Positions 1 through 10,989 of a stretch of DNA of 64,000 bases are shown piece by piece. The DNA comes from an uncultured Pirellulaceae bacterium. GTDB lineage: Bacteria > Planctomycetota > Planctomycetia > Pirellulales > Pirellulaceae. The DNA lies in contig CALDHM010000001.1 of NCBI GenBank assembly GCA_937941455.1, forward strand, positions 1-64,000, written 5' to 3'. Both the position numbers and the translations under genes were made by a program. Under the pieces are notes generated by a model. It ran no database searches and had not been told where the DNA came from. It saw only the letters and a program-made list of their open reading frames with translations. Numbering within the stretch: position 1 is the stretch's first letter; the number at the start of each line of letters is the position of its first letter.

Positions 1-508
1 GCTTTGAAAGAGTCGCCGGCCCGCATGGCCAACAAAGAGGACGGCTGCAAAAGGACGTTTTGGGAAGGCCGCTACAAATCGATCGCCGTTTTGGATGAAG
101 AGGCACTTTTGGCCACCTGTGCCTAAATTGACCTGAACCCGATGGCAGCGGGGATCGCGGCTACGCGCGAGACGAGTCGGCACACGTCGCGAGGATCTTC
201 GGGGGAAGGAGTCGAGCCGCGAGGGGATGCTGGAGAATTTTTCGTTGGGAAGTTATTTGATGTTGGTGGACTACACGAGTCGATGGTGTCGGACGGGCAA
301 GGCGAAAGTTTCTGGGGAAGTGGGGGGAATTTTCGAGCGCTTGGGGACAAGCGCGGAGTATTGGGGCGATCGCTTGATGCGATTGTTATCGCGGCCGCGG
401 TTGATGGGCAGTTACGTCACGACGCAATCGTCCCGACTGAAAGAGATCGCGTTACGTCGGGGCGTGCATCACGTCGACAATGCGGCGGGCGGGTTGGTCT
501 CGGGATAA
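1..508 (+). pseudogene. REP-associated tyrosine (IS200-like Y1) transposase remnant, 5' end cut by window edge
   Basis: Frame 1 reads ALKESPARMANKEDGCKRTFWEGRYKSIAVLDEEALLATCA*IDLNPMAAGIAATRETSRHTS, the typical FWEGRYKSxAVLDExALLxCxxYIDLNPxxAGIA signature with an in-frame TAA at 123-125 where Tyr is expected. The C-terminal part continues in frame 2 (MLENFSLGSYLMLVDYTSRW...GVHHVDNAA). Confidence 0.8.
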
Positions 509-1148
509 CTTGGGTCGCATTGTCCATCAACTTAGATCAAATTCTTGCAGCCCGTTTCACCGCTGCGCATCAGGCTGCCTTTTCGCAGCCATTCAGGGAC
601 AAACCAGCCCGGATTCCACATCTTTCGCCCAATTTTTCAGCCTCTCGCCTCGCTTCAACCAACGTTTTGCGGCAAACGCTGAAAATCTCCTCCGTAAAAT
701 AATGCCTGTCCGTTTCATTCCTTTTTTCTCATTCCTTTTTTCTTGTTCTTATTAGCGAGTGCGGAACGGTGGAAGTCGCTGGGTGCTCCGTCGGCTGAAA
801 TGTTCGTCAATTCCACTGGTGGCCTTACCACACCCTAGATGTAACCTCAGATAGTCTGTCCTTTTCCTTCGTTCCTTCCTTCGTTCCTTCGGCATCGACT
901 CGGCCGAGCGTCCCACGGAGCGAGTCGAGAGGGACAAGTACGATATCAGTGTGGCGACCCAGATCATTGTCCACAAATATGCTTACAATCGGCCGTTGAT
1001 TCGGCACCGAGAGCGGCAAGACCACGTCACGAGCAAACATCGTCGGCGTCAACACCGCCGAGCCCAGACCACCGAGCACCTCCCCTTAACCCCAAATAAC
1101 CAACAACGGCACTGGCGTACGCTTATTTTGCCCTGTCAAGTTTATGTA

Positions 1149-2111
1149 CTAACGCCCAACCCAGCGGCCGATATATTCGCGGAGCATGAGGGTTACCGTT
1201 TCCAAGTTTGCCGCACTGGGGATCAGCAGGGAAGGGGAGGGTTTCGGTGGCGATGACAGGCTGTCCGCAGCAATGGGGATGACGTTGACTCCGTTGCGTT
1301 CGAATTGACTCACGGCCCGCTTCAAATGCCAAGTCGAAGTGACCAGTCCGATTCGCGGTGTCTGAGGGAAGGATTGACGGTCGAGCCACACGCGAAACGA
1401 TTCAGCTTCCTCGCGTGTGTTACTCCCTTTCAGCATCGTGATGGCACGTTCGGGAATTCCCAAACTAACGAGCAGCGATTGAGCTTCCTCGCAAGGGTGC
1501 CGATCCCGCTCGTCGACCAATCGAAAATCTGTGCCTGACAGGACAATTTGTTTGCACTTGCCATTGTGGAACAATCGGGCGGCCGTCACGATTCGCTCAC
1601 CCGCGAACGTTACCTGGGGCTGCCCATTCATTTTCGTGCTGGTGGCTCCACCGAGGACAACCAGTACGTCGACCGGCTCTTCCAGGGGAGGCATTGCCAA
1701 ATACTCGGATTCGAGAGAATCGACCAAAGCCCGTTTCACGTAATCGTTACCGCCGAGCGTGACAAGGAGAAACAGGCCGGCTGTCACCAAAAATGATTTT
1801 CCGCAACGATACACGCCGTAAAAATAAAGCATGCCGAACAGAATCAGCCAAACGATCCCCAAGGGAGCGAATAAATTCTGCAGCGTTTTCTCCGCCAGTT
1901 GGCGACCCGAGACGGCCCAGACGGCTCCGAGGAAGACGATTGGTAAGATCGCCAAGAACGCAAGGTGAATCCAAGCGCGGGGTTGTTCGACGGCGATTCG
2001 TTCCGGCCGATCGCTGTAGGCCTCGTCGTAAGTGTCTTCCCAGCTCTTTCGCTTGCCGAACATCGTGATGAAGATATCGCCTGAGATGGTGTGATTGTAA
2101 CAAACGTGCAA
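1149..2111 (-). CDS. YdcF/ElyC/SanA-like DUF218 family membrane protein
   Basis: 320-aa ORF with N-terminal TM segments and DUF218-like motifs (VDVLVVLGG..., ERIVTAARLFHNGKCKQIVLSG, LVTSTWHLKRAVSQFERNGVNVIPI). Confidence 0.8.
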   Translation of the reverse strand: MHVCYNHTISGDIFITMFGKRKSWEDTYDEAYSDRPERIAVEQPRAWIHLAFLAILPIVFLGAVWAVSGRQLAEKTLQNLFAPLGIVWLILFGMLYFYGVYRCGKSFLVTAGLFLLVTLGGNDYVKRALVDSLESEYLAMPPLEEPVDVLVVLGGATSTKMNGQPQVTFAGERIVTAARLFHNGKCKQIVLSGTDFRLVDERDRHPCEEAQSLLVSLGIPERAITMLKGSNTREEAESFRVWLDRQSFPQTPRIGLVTSTWHLKRAVSQFERNGVNVIPIAADSLSSPPKPSPSLLIPSAANLETVTLMLREYIGRWVGR

Positions 2112-2192
2112 GCTGGTTGCTTACAGTCAAGGGTCAGAGATAATGATTGACTGATCTACGCCAAAATTTAGAAACCGATGTGATGATGCAAC

Positions 2193-2768
2193 ATGTTGAA
2201 CTTGCAATCTGTTTCTCGCGAACGGTGGCTCAAACAGGTCGATGAGCACCTTCCCGAAATTCTGATCGATCACGCCCACTGTGAGAAGAAGGCCGCCGCC
2301 TGCGCGATGAATTTGATCATGGCTTACGTTAACCATACGGAATTGGTGGATGAGCTGGTGACGATTGTCAACGAAGAGCTTGCCCACTTCCAGCAAGTCT
2401 TGCAACTGCTGGAAAAACGAAACATTCACTTCGGTCGCCAGCAGGCAGGCGGCTACGGTCGGCAACTCAATGACTTGGTCCGTAAATTTGAACCTTATCG
2501 AGCTATCGATCGGTTTTTGATCGCGAGCCTGATTGAGGCGCGCTCCTGCGAGCGGTTCGCCCTGTTGCGCGACCACGTCTCTGACCCGGAGCTTGCCGAC
2601 TTCTACGGCAGTTTGTTTGAATCGGAGGCCAGGCACCACACGACTTACGTGCGGATGGCCAAAACGTTTGGGAGTGAAGAAGACGTAAAGGAACGGCTGG
2701 AGGAGCTTTCTGCGCTGGAGGCTGAAATCATCTACCGCGGCGATCCTCTGCCGAGAATGCACAGCTGA
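2193..2768 (+). CDS. miaE: tRNA-(ms[2]io[6]A)-hydroxylase family protein (MiaE)
   Basis: 191-aa ORF; diiron ferritin-like motifs (HCEKKAAA, EELAHFQQV, EARSCERF, ESEARHH) typical of MiaE. Confidence 0.88.
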   Translation: MLNLQSVSRERWLKQVDEHLPEILIDHAHCEKKAAACAMNLIMAYVNHTELVDELVTIVNEELAHFQQVLQLLEKRNIHFGRQQAGGYGRQLNDLVRKFEPYRAIDRFLIASLIEARSCERFALLRDHVSDPELADFYGSLFESEARHHTTYVRMAKTFGSEEDVKERLEELSALEAEIIYRGDPLPRMHS

Positions 2769-2827
2769 CGCGTTTGACCCGTTCCTTCGTCAAACTCTCA
2801 CTTCGGGACGGCGAGTTGTCGTTCCCC

Positions 2828-3574
2828 TCATTCGTCAGGATAATCGTATCCGTACTTTGTGCAACGGTACTCGTACTCGAAAGGACCGTGATGGCAGAAC
2901 CGATCTTTGCTCATGAGCGACTGGACGTTTGTCGGCTCGCGAGAGAATACGTTGCGTTCTTGCAGCACATCTCCAAATTTCTTTTTGGTGTCAATAGGCC
3001 GGCTCGCGATTAACGGCTGAGTGCGGCCCAATTGATTCCGCCTGCCATTGCCGAACGCCATGGCAAGCAACGTCTCAGGTACAAGAATCGATTCATTGAA
3101 ATCGCTCGCGGTTCGGCACTGGAATGTGCTTCGAATCACGACGTCTTTCGTGTTTGTGATGCGACGGACGATGAATCGAATCGTCGTGGAAAATCGGACT
3201 TGAAACAGATCGTGTCGATGCTCAGGCAATTGATCCAACGAACGGAAACCGTAGCAGAAGATCGAATCGAGTACGAGTATCGCGAAACTGAGTACGATTA
3301 CGAGGGAAACGACACCGCGAAATCCCGGCGAACCAACGGTATCACCGAGGCGGGCGATTGTGCAGTTGTCAGCAGTGGACCATCGACGTCGCCAGCCCGG
3401 TGATTCTAGAGGGTAGCCAGTCGCTCGCAAGGGGGAAGGGTCAAGCCACCCTGCAAACCGAAGCCGGAATGGCTGCCCAGTTTCAGCATGATCCCCTTGC
3501 CGAGTCGAATCGGAAGCGGCCGAGGAGTCTAAACACTTTCGCCAAGCTGGCCTGCCGACGGCGGTTCGGTCCAC
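2828..3574 (-). CDS. hypothetical protein, possible single-TM protein (start uncertain)
   Basis: 248-aa ORF with a hydrophobic stretch (VVSLVIVLSFAILVLDSIFCYGF) and plausible composition downstream; N-terminal ~85 aa look non-coding. No family recognised. Confidence 0.4.
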   Translation of the reverse strand: MDRTAVGRPAWRKCLDSSAASDSTRQGDHAETGQPFRLRFAGWLDPSPLRATGYPLESPGWRRRWSTADNCTIARLGDTVGSPGFRGVVSLVIVLSFAILVLDSIFCYGFRSLDQLPEHRHDLFQVRFSTTIRFIVRRITNTKDVVIRSTFQCRTASDFNESILVPETLLAMAFGNGRRNQLGRTQPLIASRPIDTKKKFGDVLQERNVFSREPTNVQSLMSKDRFCHHGPFEYEYRCTKYGYDYPDE

Positions 3575-4086
3575 CGCTAAGCCGCTTTAAATCCGCTGAA
3601 ATGCTCGCCTTTTTGCAAAAATCGGTTAAATGTCTCGGGAAATGGGCGGTTTTGCGGTCCTGCGGTGACCGTTATGGCTTGGAAATTGTCCGAAATCTGG
3701 GCCAGCTAGCGGTCTACCTTCGCCCGACACCGGTTTTCCCCGAAAAATTCACAGTTTTCGAGGAATTCAAGGATCTAAGTGAAATCTATGGTACAAATCG
3801 CGAAGTAATGTTAGGAATGGGGAAGCGTTGCTCGACTAGAAAACTGGCGGAGGCCTCGAATTAACTCCCGCGCCGGTTAGCCGGTAACCGTTTTTCGGTT
3901 AGTTTGCCAGTTGTAACGAGGGCATTGTTTCCAAAATCCTCAACTTGGGGCTGGTCAGCGAACGGCAAGGAAAGTTGTTTGTAACTGGCCCAAAGCACTG
4001 CGAAGCGAATAAATACTCATTGACGCTGTCGGGCGGCTAGGCCATCGGACTCAATCGATGCCAACGACTCCCTGCAATGCCCGAAG

Positions 4087-5760
4087 GTGTCGACAATGAC
4101 AGTAGCGACAATAGGAAAACGATTGAATTCTGGCATGAGCGTAACGGGCAGCAACCCGACCGGCCTATCTGCCGAGCTGGATTTGCTCGGTCAAACTGTC
4201 GGGGACTATTTGATTTTGCGTCGGCTTGGCTGCGGGGGCATGGCGTACGTATACCTGGCCGAGCAACGATCCCTCAAGCGGAACGTAGCCCTCAAAATCA
4301 TGCGGCGGGATTTCGTCAATGATCCCAATTATGTGAACCGCTTTATGCGCGAGGCCCAATCTGCCGCTTCGTTGAGTCAGGCCAACATCGTGCAGATTTA
4401 CGAGGTCGGTCAGGATGGCCCCTGGCACTACATCGCTCAGGAATACGTTGCTGGCAAGAACTTGAGGCAATATCTGGTGAAACACGGTGTACTGGAACCG
4501 ATCATGGCCTACAACGTGCTGCGGCAGGTGGCGCTCGCATTGCAGAAAGCCGCCGAGCAGGGAGTGGTGCACCGCGATATTAAGCCTGAGAATATCATGA
4601 TCGCAGCCAATGGCGAAGTCAAAGTCGCCGATTTCGGCTTGGCTCGCATCCAAAACAACCCTGGCCATTCCGACTTGACGCAAATCGGCATCGCCATGGG
4701 CACGCCGCTGTACATGAGCCCTGAGCAGATCGAAGGCCGCGCCGTCGATCATCGCTCCGACATCTATTCGTTGGGCGTGACGGCCTTTCATGTGTTGACT
4801 GGGAAACCTCCCTTCGAGGGCGACACACCATTGGCTGTCGCCCTGCAGCATGTGAATAAACTTCCCGAGCCTTTGTCCAAGTATCGCCCCGATCTTCCGG
4901 TCGAATTTTGCGCGCTTATCGAAAAGATGATGGCCAAAAAACCTGAAGACCGCATTCAATCGGCATCCGAACTGTTGCGCGAGTTGAGGAAAATTAGGAT
5001 TGACGATCAAGCGGATTGGGAGTCACTAGCCCAAAAATTGGCGGAGACGTCATGGGATGGTCAAAAAAATCTTGCCGGTGACCAACTCGCGGTGACCCGC
5101 CAATTGCAAACGATGCTCCAGGGGCATTTGCCATCATATTGGCGGAGCGGACGATTCTGGCTGCCGTTTTTGCTGGCGATCGCTGCCAGCATCGGCTGCG
5201 CGTTAGGTTTGGCCTACATCCAACCAATTCCGGAAATCAAATCAGCTCCGGCGATTGTCAACAAGAAATCGACCATCAAAGAGCAATATCAAGCGGCTTT
5301 TTGGAGCGGGAACCCCGACGACTATCGCGCTCTGTTGAAATTTTTTCCAGCCACCAGCGATACCGATTATGAGATCCTGCAATACCGGCATTATGCAATG
5401 AAAAATTTGGGCATCATTTTGCTGCAAAGCAAAGGGGAAAAGGAGTTGATGGAAGCGCTCAAGTACTTCCACGCGCTTAGTGAGGTCGAACTGCATCCGC
5501 CAACTCAGGCTGCCGGTTGGGCTGGCATCGCTTGCGTCTATGACGAGTTGCAAACAGCTATCCAAGAGGGCTCCAACGTCCGTATCGATCACTTCACTCC
5601 ACAAATCCGCGAGCATCTGGAAAAGCTCGACAGCATGTCGCCGCTGAATACTCCGTACTTCAATCTCCTCGATCGGTACTTGCAAGAACGCGTCATGCAG
5701 TTGATGGACCGCTATCACAGCGTTTTCGGCACGCTGCCATCGACATCACCAACCGCCTAA
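4087..5760 (+). CDS. serine/threonine protein kinase with C-terminal TM and extracytoplasmic region
   Basis: Hanks-type motifs: LGCGGMAYVYLAEQ, VALKIM, VVHRDIKPENIMI, VADFGLAR, GTPLYMSPEQ, DIYSLGVTAFHVLTGKPPF; TM at FWLPFLLAIAASIGCALGLAY. Confidence 0.95.
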   Translation: MSTMTVATIGKRLNSGMSVTGSNPTGLSAELDLLGQTVGDYLILRRLGCGGMAYVYLAEQRSLKRNVALKIMRRDFVNDPNYVNRFMREAQSAASLSQANIVQIYEVGQDGPWHYIAQEYVAGKNLRQYLVKHGVLEPIMAYNVLRQVALALQKAAEQGVVHRDIKPENIMIAANGEVKVADFGLARIQNNPGHSDLTQIGIAMGTPLYMSPEQIEGRAVDHRSDIYSLGVTAFHVLTGKPPFEGDTPLAVALQHVNKLPEPLSKYRPDLPVEFCALIEKMMAKKPEDRIQSASELLRELRKIRIDDQADWESLAQKLAETSWDGQKNLAGDQLAVTRQLQTMLQGHLPSYWRSGRFWLPFLLAIAASIGCALGLAYIQPIPEIKSAPAIVNKKSTIKEQYQAAFWSGNPDDYRALLKFFPATSDTDYEILQYRHYAMKNLGIILLQSKGEKELMEALKYFHALSEVELHPPTQAAGWAGIACVYDELQTAIQEGSNVRIDHFTPQIREHLEKLDSMSPLNTPYFNLLDRYLQERVMQLMDRYHSVFGTLPSTSPTA

Positions 5761-5781
5761 TTCGCCACGGACTCTGCACCC

Positions 5782-8700
5782 TCAATCGGCGGCGCGTAGT
5801 CGATGGATCGTGTTGTGGATTTTTCCCCGAATAGGCGAACCATCTGCACTTTTCAATTCATAAATCAACTCCATTCCCCAGGTAGGAGCTATCTCTGGAA
5901 TCTCGAGTTGGACGATGTTACCTGATTGGGTCAGCCGTGCCGATTTGATGGTCCAAGGTCGCTCGTTGATATGGTCCGAGCCATAGCGGGACGAACGGAG
6001 CAGATCCCAAACCTTGATCGCGTAGTTTTCCGGTTGGTTGGCGACTTCTGGATCAAGCGCTTCCGAAAATTCGATTTCAACTCCCCAAGTCCGTGCGAGT
6101 AATCTCAATGGAATCGACAGTGGGCGATGCTGATAGCGAATTCGGTACAAGCCACCGGGGTGAATCGCATTTCCGGCCCAGGCAAACATCCCGCAGGTGT
6201 AAAACTGTCCGTCGCCTGAATGGAATCGGCCGCGCATGATGCCCGTGGAAAACGCCGGAATGGGTAACTCGACCATTCCGCCTTGGCGAATTCCGTCGAC
6301 TTCTTCATGCAGAACCAAGAAAACTTTGCCGTAGCCATACGAGAGATTCAACAGGCCGCCTCGGAGTGGCCCCCAGGCAGGGCTGTCCACCCAAACCAAT
6401 TCTGCCGGACTGCGATCGAATTCATTGGTGATCCAGCAGAGGGGGGGCTCCATGGCCGCATCGGACGGATCCGTAACGTCGTGATAGCCGAGCATGTTGC
6501 CGAAAAATTTTGGTTTTCCAGCGACGCCCGGGACTACCCAGTTGATTCGGTTTTTGGGATTCCAGAATCCCTCTTGGTCAGTTACGACGAACGACCCGTC
6601 GGGATTCAAGCAGACGCCGTTGGCCGCACGAAAACCATTTGCCAGAATTTCAGTGCGCGAGCCGTCGGCGGACACTTTCAAGAGCGTTCCATGTTGGGGA
6701 ACAATGGCTGCTTTGCCATGGCAACCCGATTTCGCGTAATAAAAATTCCCCTCGGCGTCCGTCTGTAAGCCCATCGCAAATTCGTGGAAATGCTCGGTGA
6801 CTTGATGGTCATTGTTGAGGCACTCATAAAAGTCGGTTTCTCCATCGCCGTTCAGATCGTGCAGAACGGCCAGCTGATCGCGGCAGGTCAAATGGATTCG
6901 CCCGTTCTTTATTTTCAGGCCAAGCGGCTGGAAAAGACCGCTGGCCACTCGCCGCCATTCCAACGTCTCCCCCTGTGCCGAAGCGGAAGGTGTGACAACC
7001 CACACATCGCCATCCCAGCTACAGACCGCGATCCTGCCATCCGGAAAAAAATCGAGCCCGGTGAACCGCAGCTGCGCTAGCCAGGGGTTGATCTCGGGAG
7101 CCGTCAGAACATCGACGAGGAATGGCTGCTCCCCGGTGCCGATTCCGACGTTGGTCACGAGGCGAGTAGGCCAACGGGGGCTACTACCATGAACGAACGC
7201 GGACAAATCGATAGCGGGCTGGTCGAGCTCAGGGACAGAATTTTCGGGAAGCTTGTCCGTCAGCCAGATGCTGAAGTGGATCGCTTGGTTTCCCGCAGGA
7301 ATTCGCAATCGCAAATTTCCATCTTGCCACAACCAATCGGTGCCCGCCGGGGCAGCTGCTGTTCCGGCCACAAGTTGTCGGCTCGCTGGGCGATTATCGC
7401 CAGGCAACTGTTCGGTGAGTTGGACGATATTAGGGTATTGAGAAAACGGGCGGTCAAGACGGGTTTCTGGTGCGGTCTCGGCGATTTGCAAAATGAGATC
7501 TCGCTTGCGCGGGCCGATCGAGAAACTGCGAAAGAACCTTGGGGATTCTCCTTCATTGAATTGACCATGCAGCCATTCGAGGACGTCCGCTGAGCCGACC
7601 GAATAGGACAAGACCGTTCGCTGGTCATGATGGTATAGACCCTTGAACTTACCCCATGCAGGGGGCAACGGCCCGTATCGTCGGCCGTCACGCCCGACGA
7701 CACGTTGATCGTCATCCAGAAGACCTGTTTCTGGATGCGCCCAGCCAGGACCATTGGAATTGGAGAAAATCACCTCACCGACAATGCTTGGATGAATTCC
7801 GTGTTCGCCGTTGAATTGAATGGCTCGCCAATCGATGAACCGGTTGGATTGGTCTGGCTTTGATTGCCAACCAGCCGCCACGCGAAGGGTATCGGTGTCG
7901 AATACCATCCATTGATGACCTCGGGAAATTCCACCTGGGCCAGAGTCAAGCCGAACCGCGATACCCTTATAGGCGATATTCTTCTTCATTCCCGGAATTT
8001 CGTAGGTGTGTGTCAGGCTGGAACCGTAATCCATGGCGGACCAGGCCTCGATAGTACTCGGTTCCGGGCCGAACGTATCACCTTGCGGTAATGCGGACAG
8101 ATAGACTTCGTCGCATTCCACAAATTGCGTTGGATTGAACGGTTTAAGATAGGATTCTCGCAGATAGTGCACCACATCATACTTTTGCCGCGGGACCATC
8201 CAGGTTTGGGGTGCCATTTGGCCATACCCATGTGTGAGTGTCCGGTAAATCGACAAGGGATCACTGCCGTTTTTGAATAGGCCATCGGCGAATCGCAGTG
8301 AGGTTGGCAGCGAACCCGGTTGATCATGTGTGCCATGACAATTGGCGCAGACGCGCCGATAAATCACCTCACCGCGGCGAAATGCTTGCTCATCCCACGA
8401 ACGGATCAGCCCGGCGTGATCGACCCGCTGTTCGTACTCGGGCAGGGACCAAGTTAGCGCGGTCGGTGGAGGTTGCAGTTGAGCCGCCCGGGTACGGCCA
8501 CCGTCGCGAATTTCGCTGAGGTACTTGATTAAATCGTAGAACTGTTGGCGATCTTTCAGTTGGTTAAGTTGCCCGGCCGGCATGATGGACAGGGCATTTC
8601 GTTTAATCTCGTCGATTTCGGCAACAGCCAAGCTTATCAACTCCCCGTTTCCACTGGCATCGCGAAGAGATATAGTGTCGTCAGTCCGCTCGGCGACGAT

Positions 8701-9087
8701 ACCGGAAAAAACTCGACCGTCGACCATCAATATTGAAATCGATTCGAACTCTTTGGCAATCGTTTTCGAAGGAGACAACACAGACTCGATCAAGGATTCA
8801 TCGCTCACATCATTGCCAAGTGCCGTCAGGTCAGGCCCGAGGCCTCGCGAAGGCTCGGCAATTGAATGACAGCGGGAACAGGCCAAGCTCGGTTGATGGA
8901 AAATAATCGCGCCGCGTCCTGGATCACCTTTTTCCCGAGCTTGGCGAGCCAGAGCCGTCAAGCTCTCCTGCTGCAAAAGCCTCTCCAAATCTTGTGCGAG
9001 CGAACAACGGCCACCGATCACGAGCAAAATGAAAACAGCCAACGTCGCTACATGTTTAGTCAATTCGATGGTGGTACACAGTCGCAT
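5782..9087 (-). CDS. large PVC-type c-type cytochrome with heme-binding domains and beta-propeller-like region (DUF6797-like)
   Basis: ORF 5782-9222; likely start is the ATG at 9087 (MRLCTTIELTKHVATLAVFILLVIGGRCSLAQ, signal peptide). Two CxxCH motifs (CSRCH, CANCH), planctomycete heme-binding domain, DUF6797-like region, glucose/sorbosone dehydrogenase-like C-terminal part. Confidence 0.85.
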   Translation of the reverse strand: MRLCTTIELTKHVATLAVFILLVIGGRCSLAQDLERLLQQESLTALARQAREKGDPGRGAIIFHQPSLACSRCHSIAEPSRGLGPDLTALGNDVSDESLIESVLSPSKTIAKEFESISILMVDGRVFSGIVAERTDDTISLRDASGNGELISLAVAEIDEIKRNALSIMPAGQLNQLKDRQQFYDLIKYLSEIRDGGRTRAAQLQPPPTALTWSLPEYEQRVDHAGLIRSWDEQAFRRGEVIYRRVCANCHGTHDQPGSLPTSLRFADGLFKNGSDPLSIYRTLTHGYGQMAPQTWMVPRQKYDVVHYLRESYLKPFNPTQFVECDEVYLSALPQGDTFGPEPSTIEAWSAMDYGSSLTHTYEIPGMKKNIAYKGIAVRLDSGPGGISRGHQWMVFDTDTLRVAAGWQSKPDQSNRFIDWRAIQFNGEHGIHPSIVGEVIFSNSNGPGWAHPETGLLDDDQRVVGRDGRRYGPLPPAWGKFKGLYHHDQRTVLSYSVGSADVLEWLHGQFNEGESPRFFRSFSIGPRKRDLILQIAETAPETRLDRPFSQYPNIVQLTEQLPGDNRPASRQLVAGTAAAPAGTDWLWQDGNLRLRIPAGNQAIHFSIWLTDKLPENSVPELDQPAIDLSAFVHGSSPRWPTRLVTNVGIGTGEQPFLVDVLTAPEINPWLAQLRFTGLDFFPDGRIAVCSWDGDVWVVTPSASAQGETLEWRRVASGLFQPLGLKIKNGRIHLTCRDQLAVLHDLNGDGETDFYECLNNDHQVTEHFHEFAMGLQTDAEGNFYYAKSGCHGKAAIVPQHGTLLKVSADGSRTEILANGFRAANGVCLNPDGSFVVTDQEGFWNPKNRINWVVPGVAGKPKFFGNMLGYHDVTDPSDAAMEPPLCWITNEFDRSPAELVWVDSPAWGPLRGGLLNLSYGYGKVFLVLHEEVDGIRQGGMVELPIPAFSTGIMRGRFHSGDGQFYTCGMFAWAGNAIHPGGLYRIRYQHRPLSIPLRLLARTWGVEIEFSEALDPEVANQPENYAIKVWDLLRSSRYGSDHINERPWTIKSARLTQSGNIVQLEIPEIAPTWGMELIYELKSADGSPIRGKIHNTIHRLRAAD

Positions 9088-9106
9088 CGCAGGGCCCTCT
9101 TGCGAT

Positions 9107-10216
9107 TCATGTGACTTCCAGGACGCGCGGTCCGATGGTATCCCAGCGCGGAGTGATGCCCAGGCCGGGCGCTGTACCGGCCCGCATAAATCCCTGCTCG
9201 CGCTGTGGTGCGCCCATGGCATTGCTGACGCTCACATAGCTATTGAAATCAGTGCTTGTGAAACGCAACTCCTCGGGTGTGCTGTGGGCCAGATGGGCGA
9301 TCGCCGCCGTCGTGATGTCGCCACCCCAGCTATCCTCGAGGGTCATTGCGATCCCGAGCGAAACGCAAAGATCGCGAATTTGTTTGGTTTTAGTAAGGCC
9401 CCCCAACTTGCTGATTTTCAAATTGACAACATCCATCGCCAGATCACTTTTGGCTCGCAAAAACATCTCGAGGCTATCGATGTTTTCGTCTAGGATAAAC
9501 GGATGGTCCGTCTGTCGGCGGACGGCCAAGCATTCTTCGTAGGTCAAGCAAGGCTGCTCAATGTAAACATCCAGATCGCGGACCGCGCGAACGACTCGGA
9601 CGGCTTCATGCTGCGTCCAACCCGTATTCGCGTCGGCCACAAGGCGATCGGTCGGTTCGATCATTCGGCGGGCAAGGCGAATGCGTTCGATATCTTCGTC
9701 GGGGTTGCCACCGACCTTCAGTTGGAACCGCGTGTAGCCCTGCCGACGATAACTCGCAACATTCTCGGCCATTTCTTCTGGCGGTAGTTGCGAAATGGCT
9801 CGATACAATCGAATCTGCTCGCCGAAGCGGCCACCGAGAAGCACACACACCGGCAGCCCCGTCGCTTGGCCCAGCAGATCCCAGCAGGCGATATCGATCC
9901 CCGATTTGACGTACGGGTGTCCCTTCAACGCCGCGTCCATCCGCTGGTTCAATCGCGTCAATTCCAGCGGGTCCCAGCCGATTAAATGCGGGGCAAGTTC
10001 ACGAAGGCCGGTGCGGACGCCTTCGGCGTAGGCAGGCAAATAGAATGGGCCCAGCGGGCAAACCTCCCCGTAGCCTACTCGCCCGCACTCTGTTTCTACC
10101 CCGACGATCGTGCTGTCGAATACGGACACCTCTTTGCCGCCCGACCAGCGATAGGCACCTTCGAGGAGTGGCAATTCAACACGATGCGCAAATATGCGAG
10201 CAATTTTCATGATCAA
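9107..10216 (-). CDS. mandelate racemase/muconate lactonizing enzyme family protein (possibly cis-3-hydroxyproline dehydratase-like)
   Basis: 369-aa enolase-superfamily [52 protein letters not shown]. Confidence 0.9.
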   Translation of the reverse strand: MIMKIARIFAHRVELPLLEGAYRWSGGKEVSVFDSTIVGVETECGRVGYGEVCPLGPFYLPAYAEGVRTGLRELAPHLIGWDPLELTRLNQRMDAALKGHPYVKSGIDIACWDLLGQATGLPVCVLLGGRFGEQIRLYRAISQLPPEEMAENVASYRRQGYTRFQLKVGGNPDEDIERIRLARRMIEPTDRLVADANTGWTQHEAVRVVRAVRDLDVYIEQPCLTYEECLAVRRQTDHPFILDENIDSLEMFLRAKSDLAMDVVNLKISKLGGLTKTKQIRDLCVSLGIAMTLEDSWGGDITTAAIAHLAHSTPEELRFTSTDFNSYVSVSNAMGAPQREQGFMRAGTAPGLGITPRWDTIGPRVLEVT

Positions 10217-10429
10217 CGAGTTAATTCACTTTTTCGAAATATGACGCGATCATCCAGAGGGGCGCTGGAACGCGCTGGGCCCATTGTAGGCAAAACGGCT
10301 GGTGACAGGTAGCCATGCAAAGTCCGGGACGCAACCAAATTACAGAGCCAGAGCGGATTTTCAATTGCAGCGCATACCAGAGGTCGCTTGAGCCGTCAGC
10401 TCAATCGCTTTGCTTTTCTTCGATCTTGG

Positions 10430-10769
10430 CTGGGTAACAATGAGCGATTCAGGTTGGCTCTTGATTCATGAGAAATTGTTTGAGCCGGCGTTGCAGGTCT
10501 TCGGCGACTAGGGGAAAATCGCTTGTCAGACGCTCTAACATGTCCTACCCGCGTTCGCGTTCCTCGAGATACTCCGCAAACAGCAGATCCACCGCGATCT
10601 GAGCGTCCCCCTCGAGCGCGCATTCCCGAATCATGTCGGCAGAAGAAAGGACTTCGCAGAGCACCCGGCGACGCTTGACCTCGAGCAGCATCGCATAGCC
10701 GGGGACACCCACGCTCGGATCCCTTGCGCGAAGTTGACCTCCACTCAGATTGTCCAGATCATGAATCAT
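10430..10769 (-). pseudogene. remnant of planctomycete Ser/Thr kinase N-terminal region
   Basis: Reads ...ECALEGDAQIAVDLLFAEYLEERERG*DMLERLTSDFPLVAEDLQRRLKQFL*; resembles the xxLLDLIYAEFxLRExRGExPxLEEYLxRFPxxAExLRRQ segment that precedes kinase domains, but with an in-frame stop and no kinase domain. Confidence 0.6.
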
Positions 10770-10989
10770 CGAAACAAAGCCTTTTCTGCTTACGATTGTC
10801 TGCGTGTTGCGGCGGGCCTTGCGTCGGCGTCAATCAGCCCTGATGATTCATCGCAGGTAATCTGTCAACATTTCCCTAATAGCGATCCCCTGGAAATCCA
10901 CCGGCGCCGAAGCGATGGGCAAATCGTCACAGTCCCAGTCCGAACGAAATCCGGTGCAAGGCCCATGAGAGTTTGATACGGCAAGCGGA

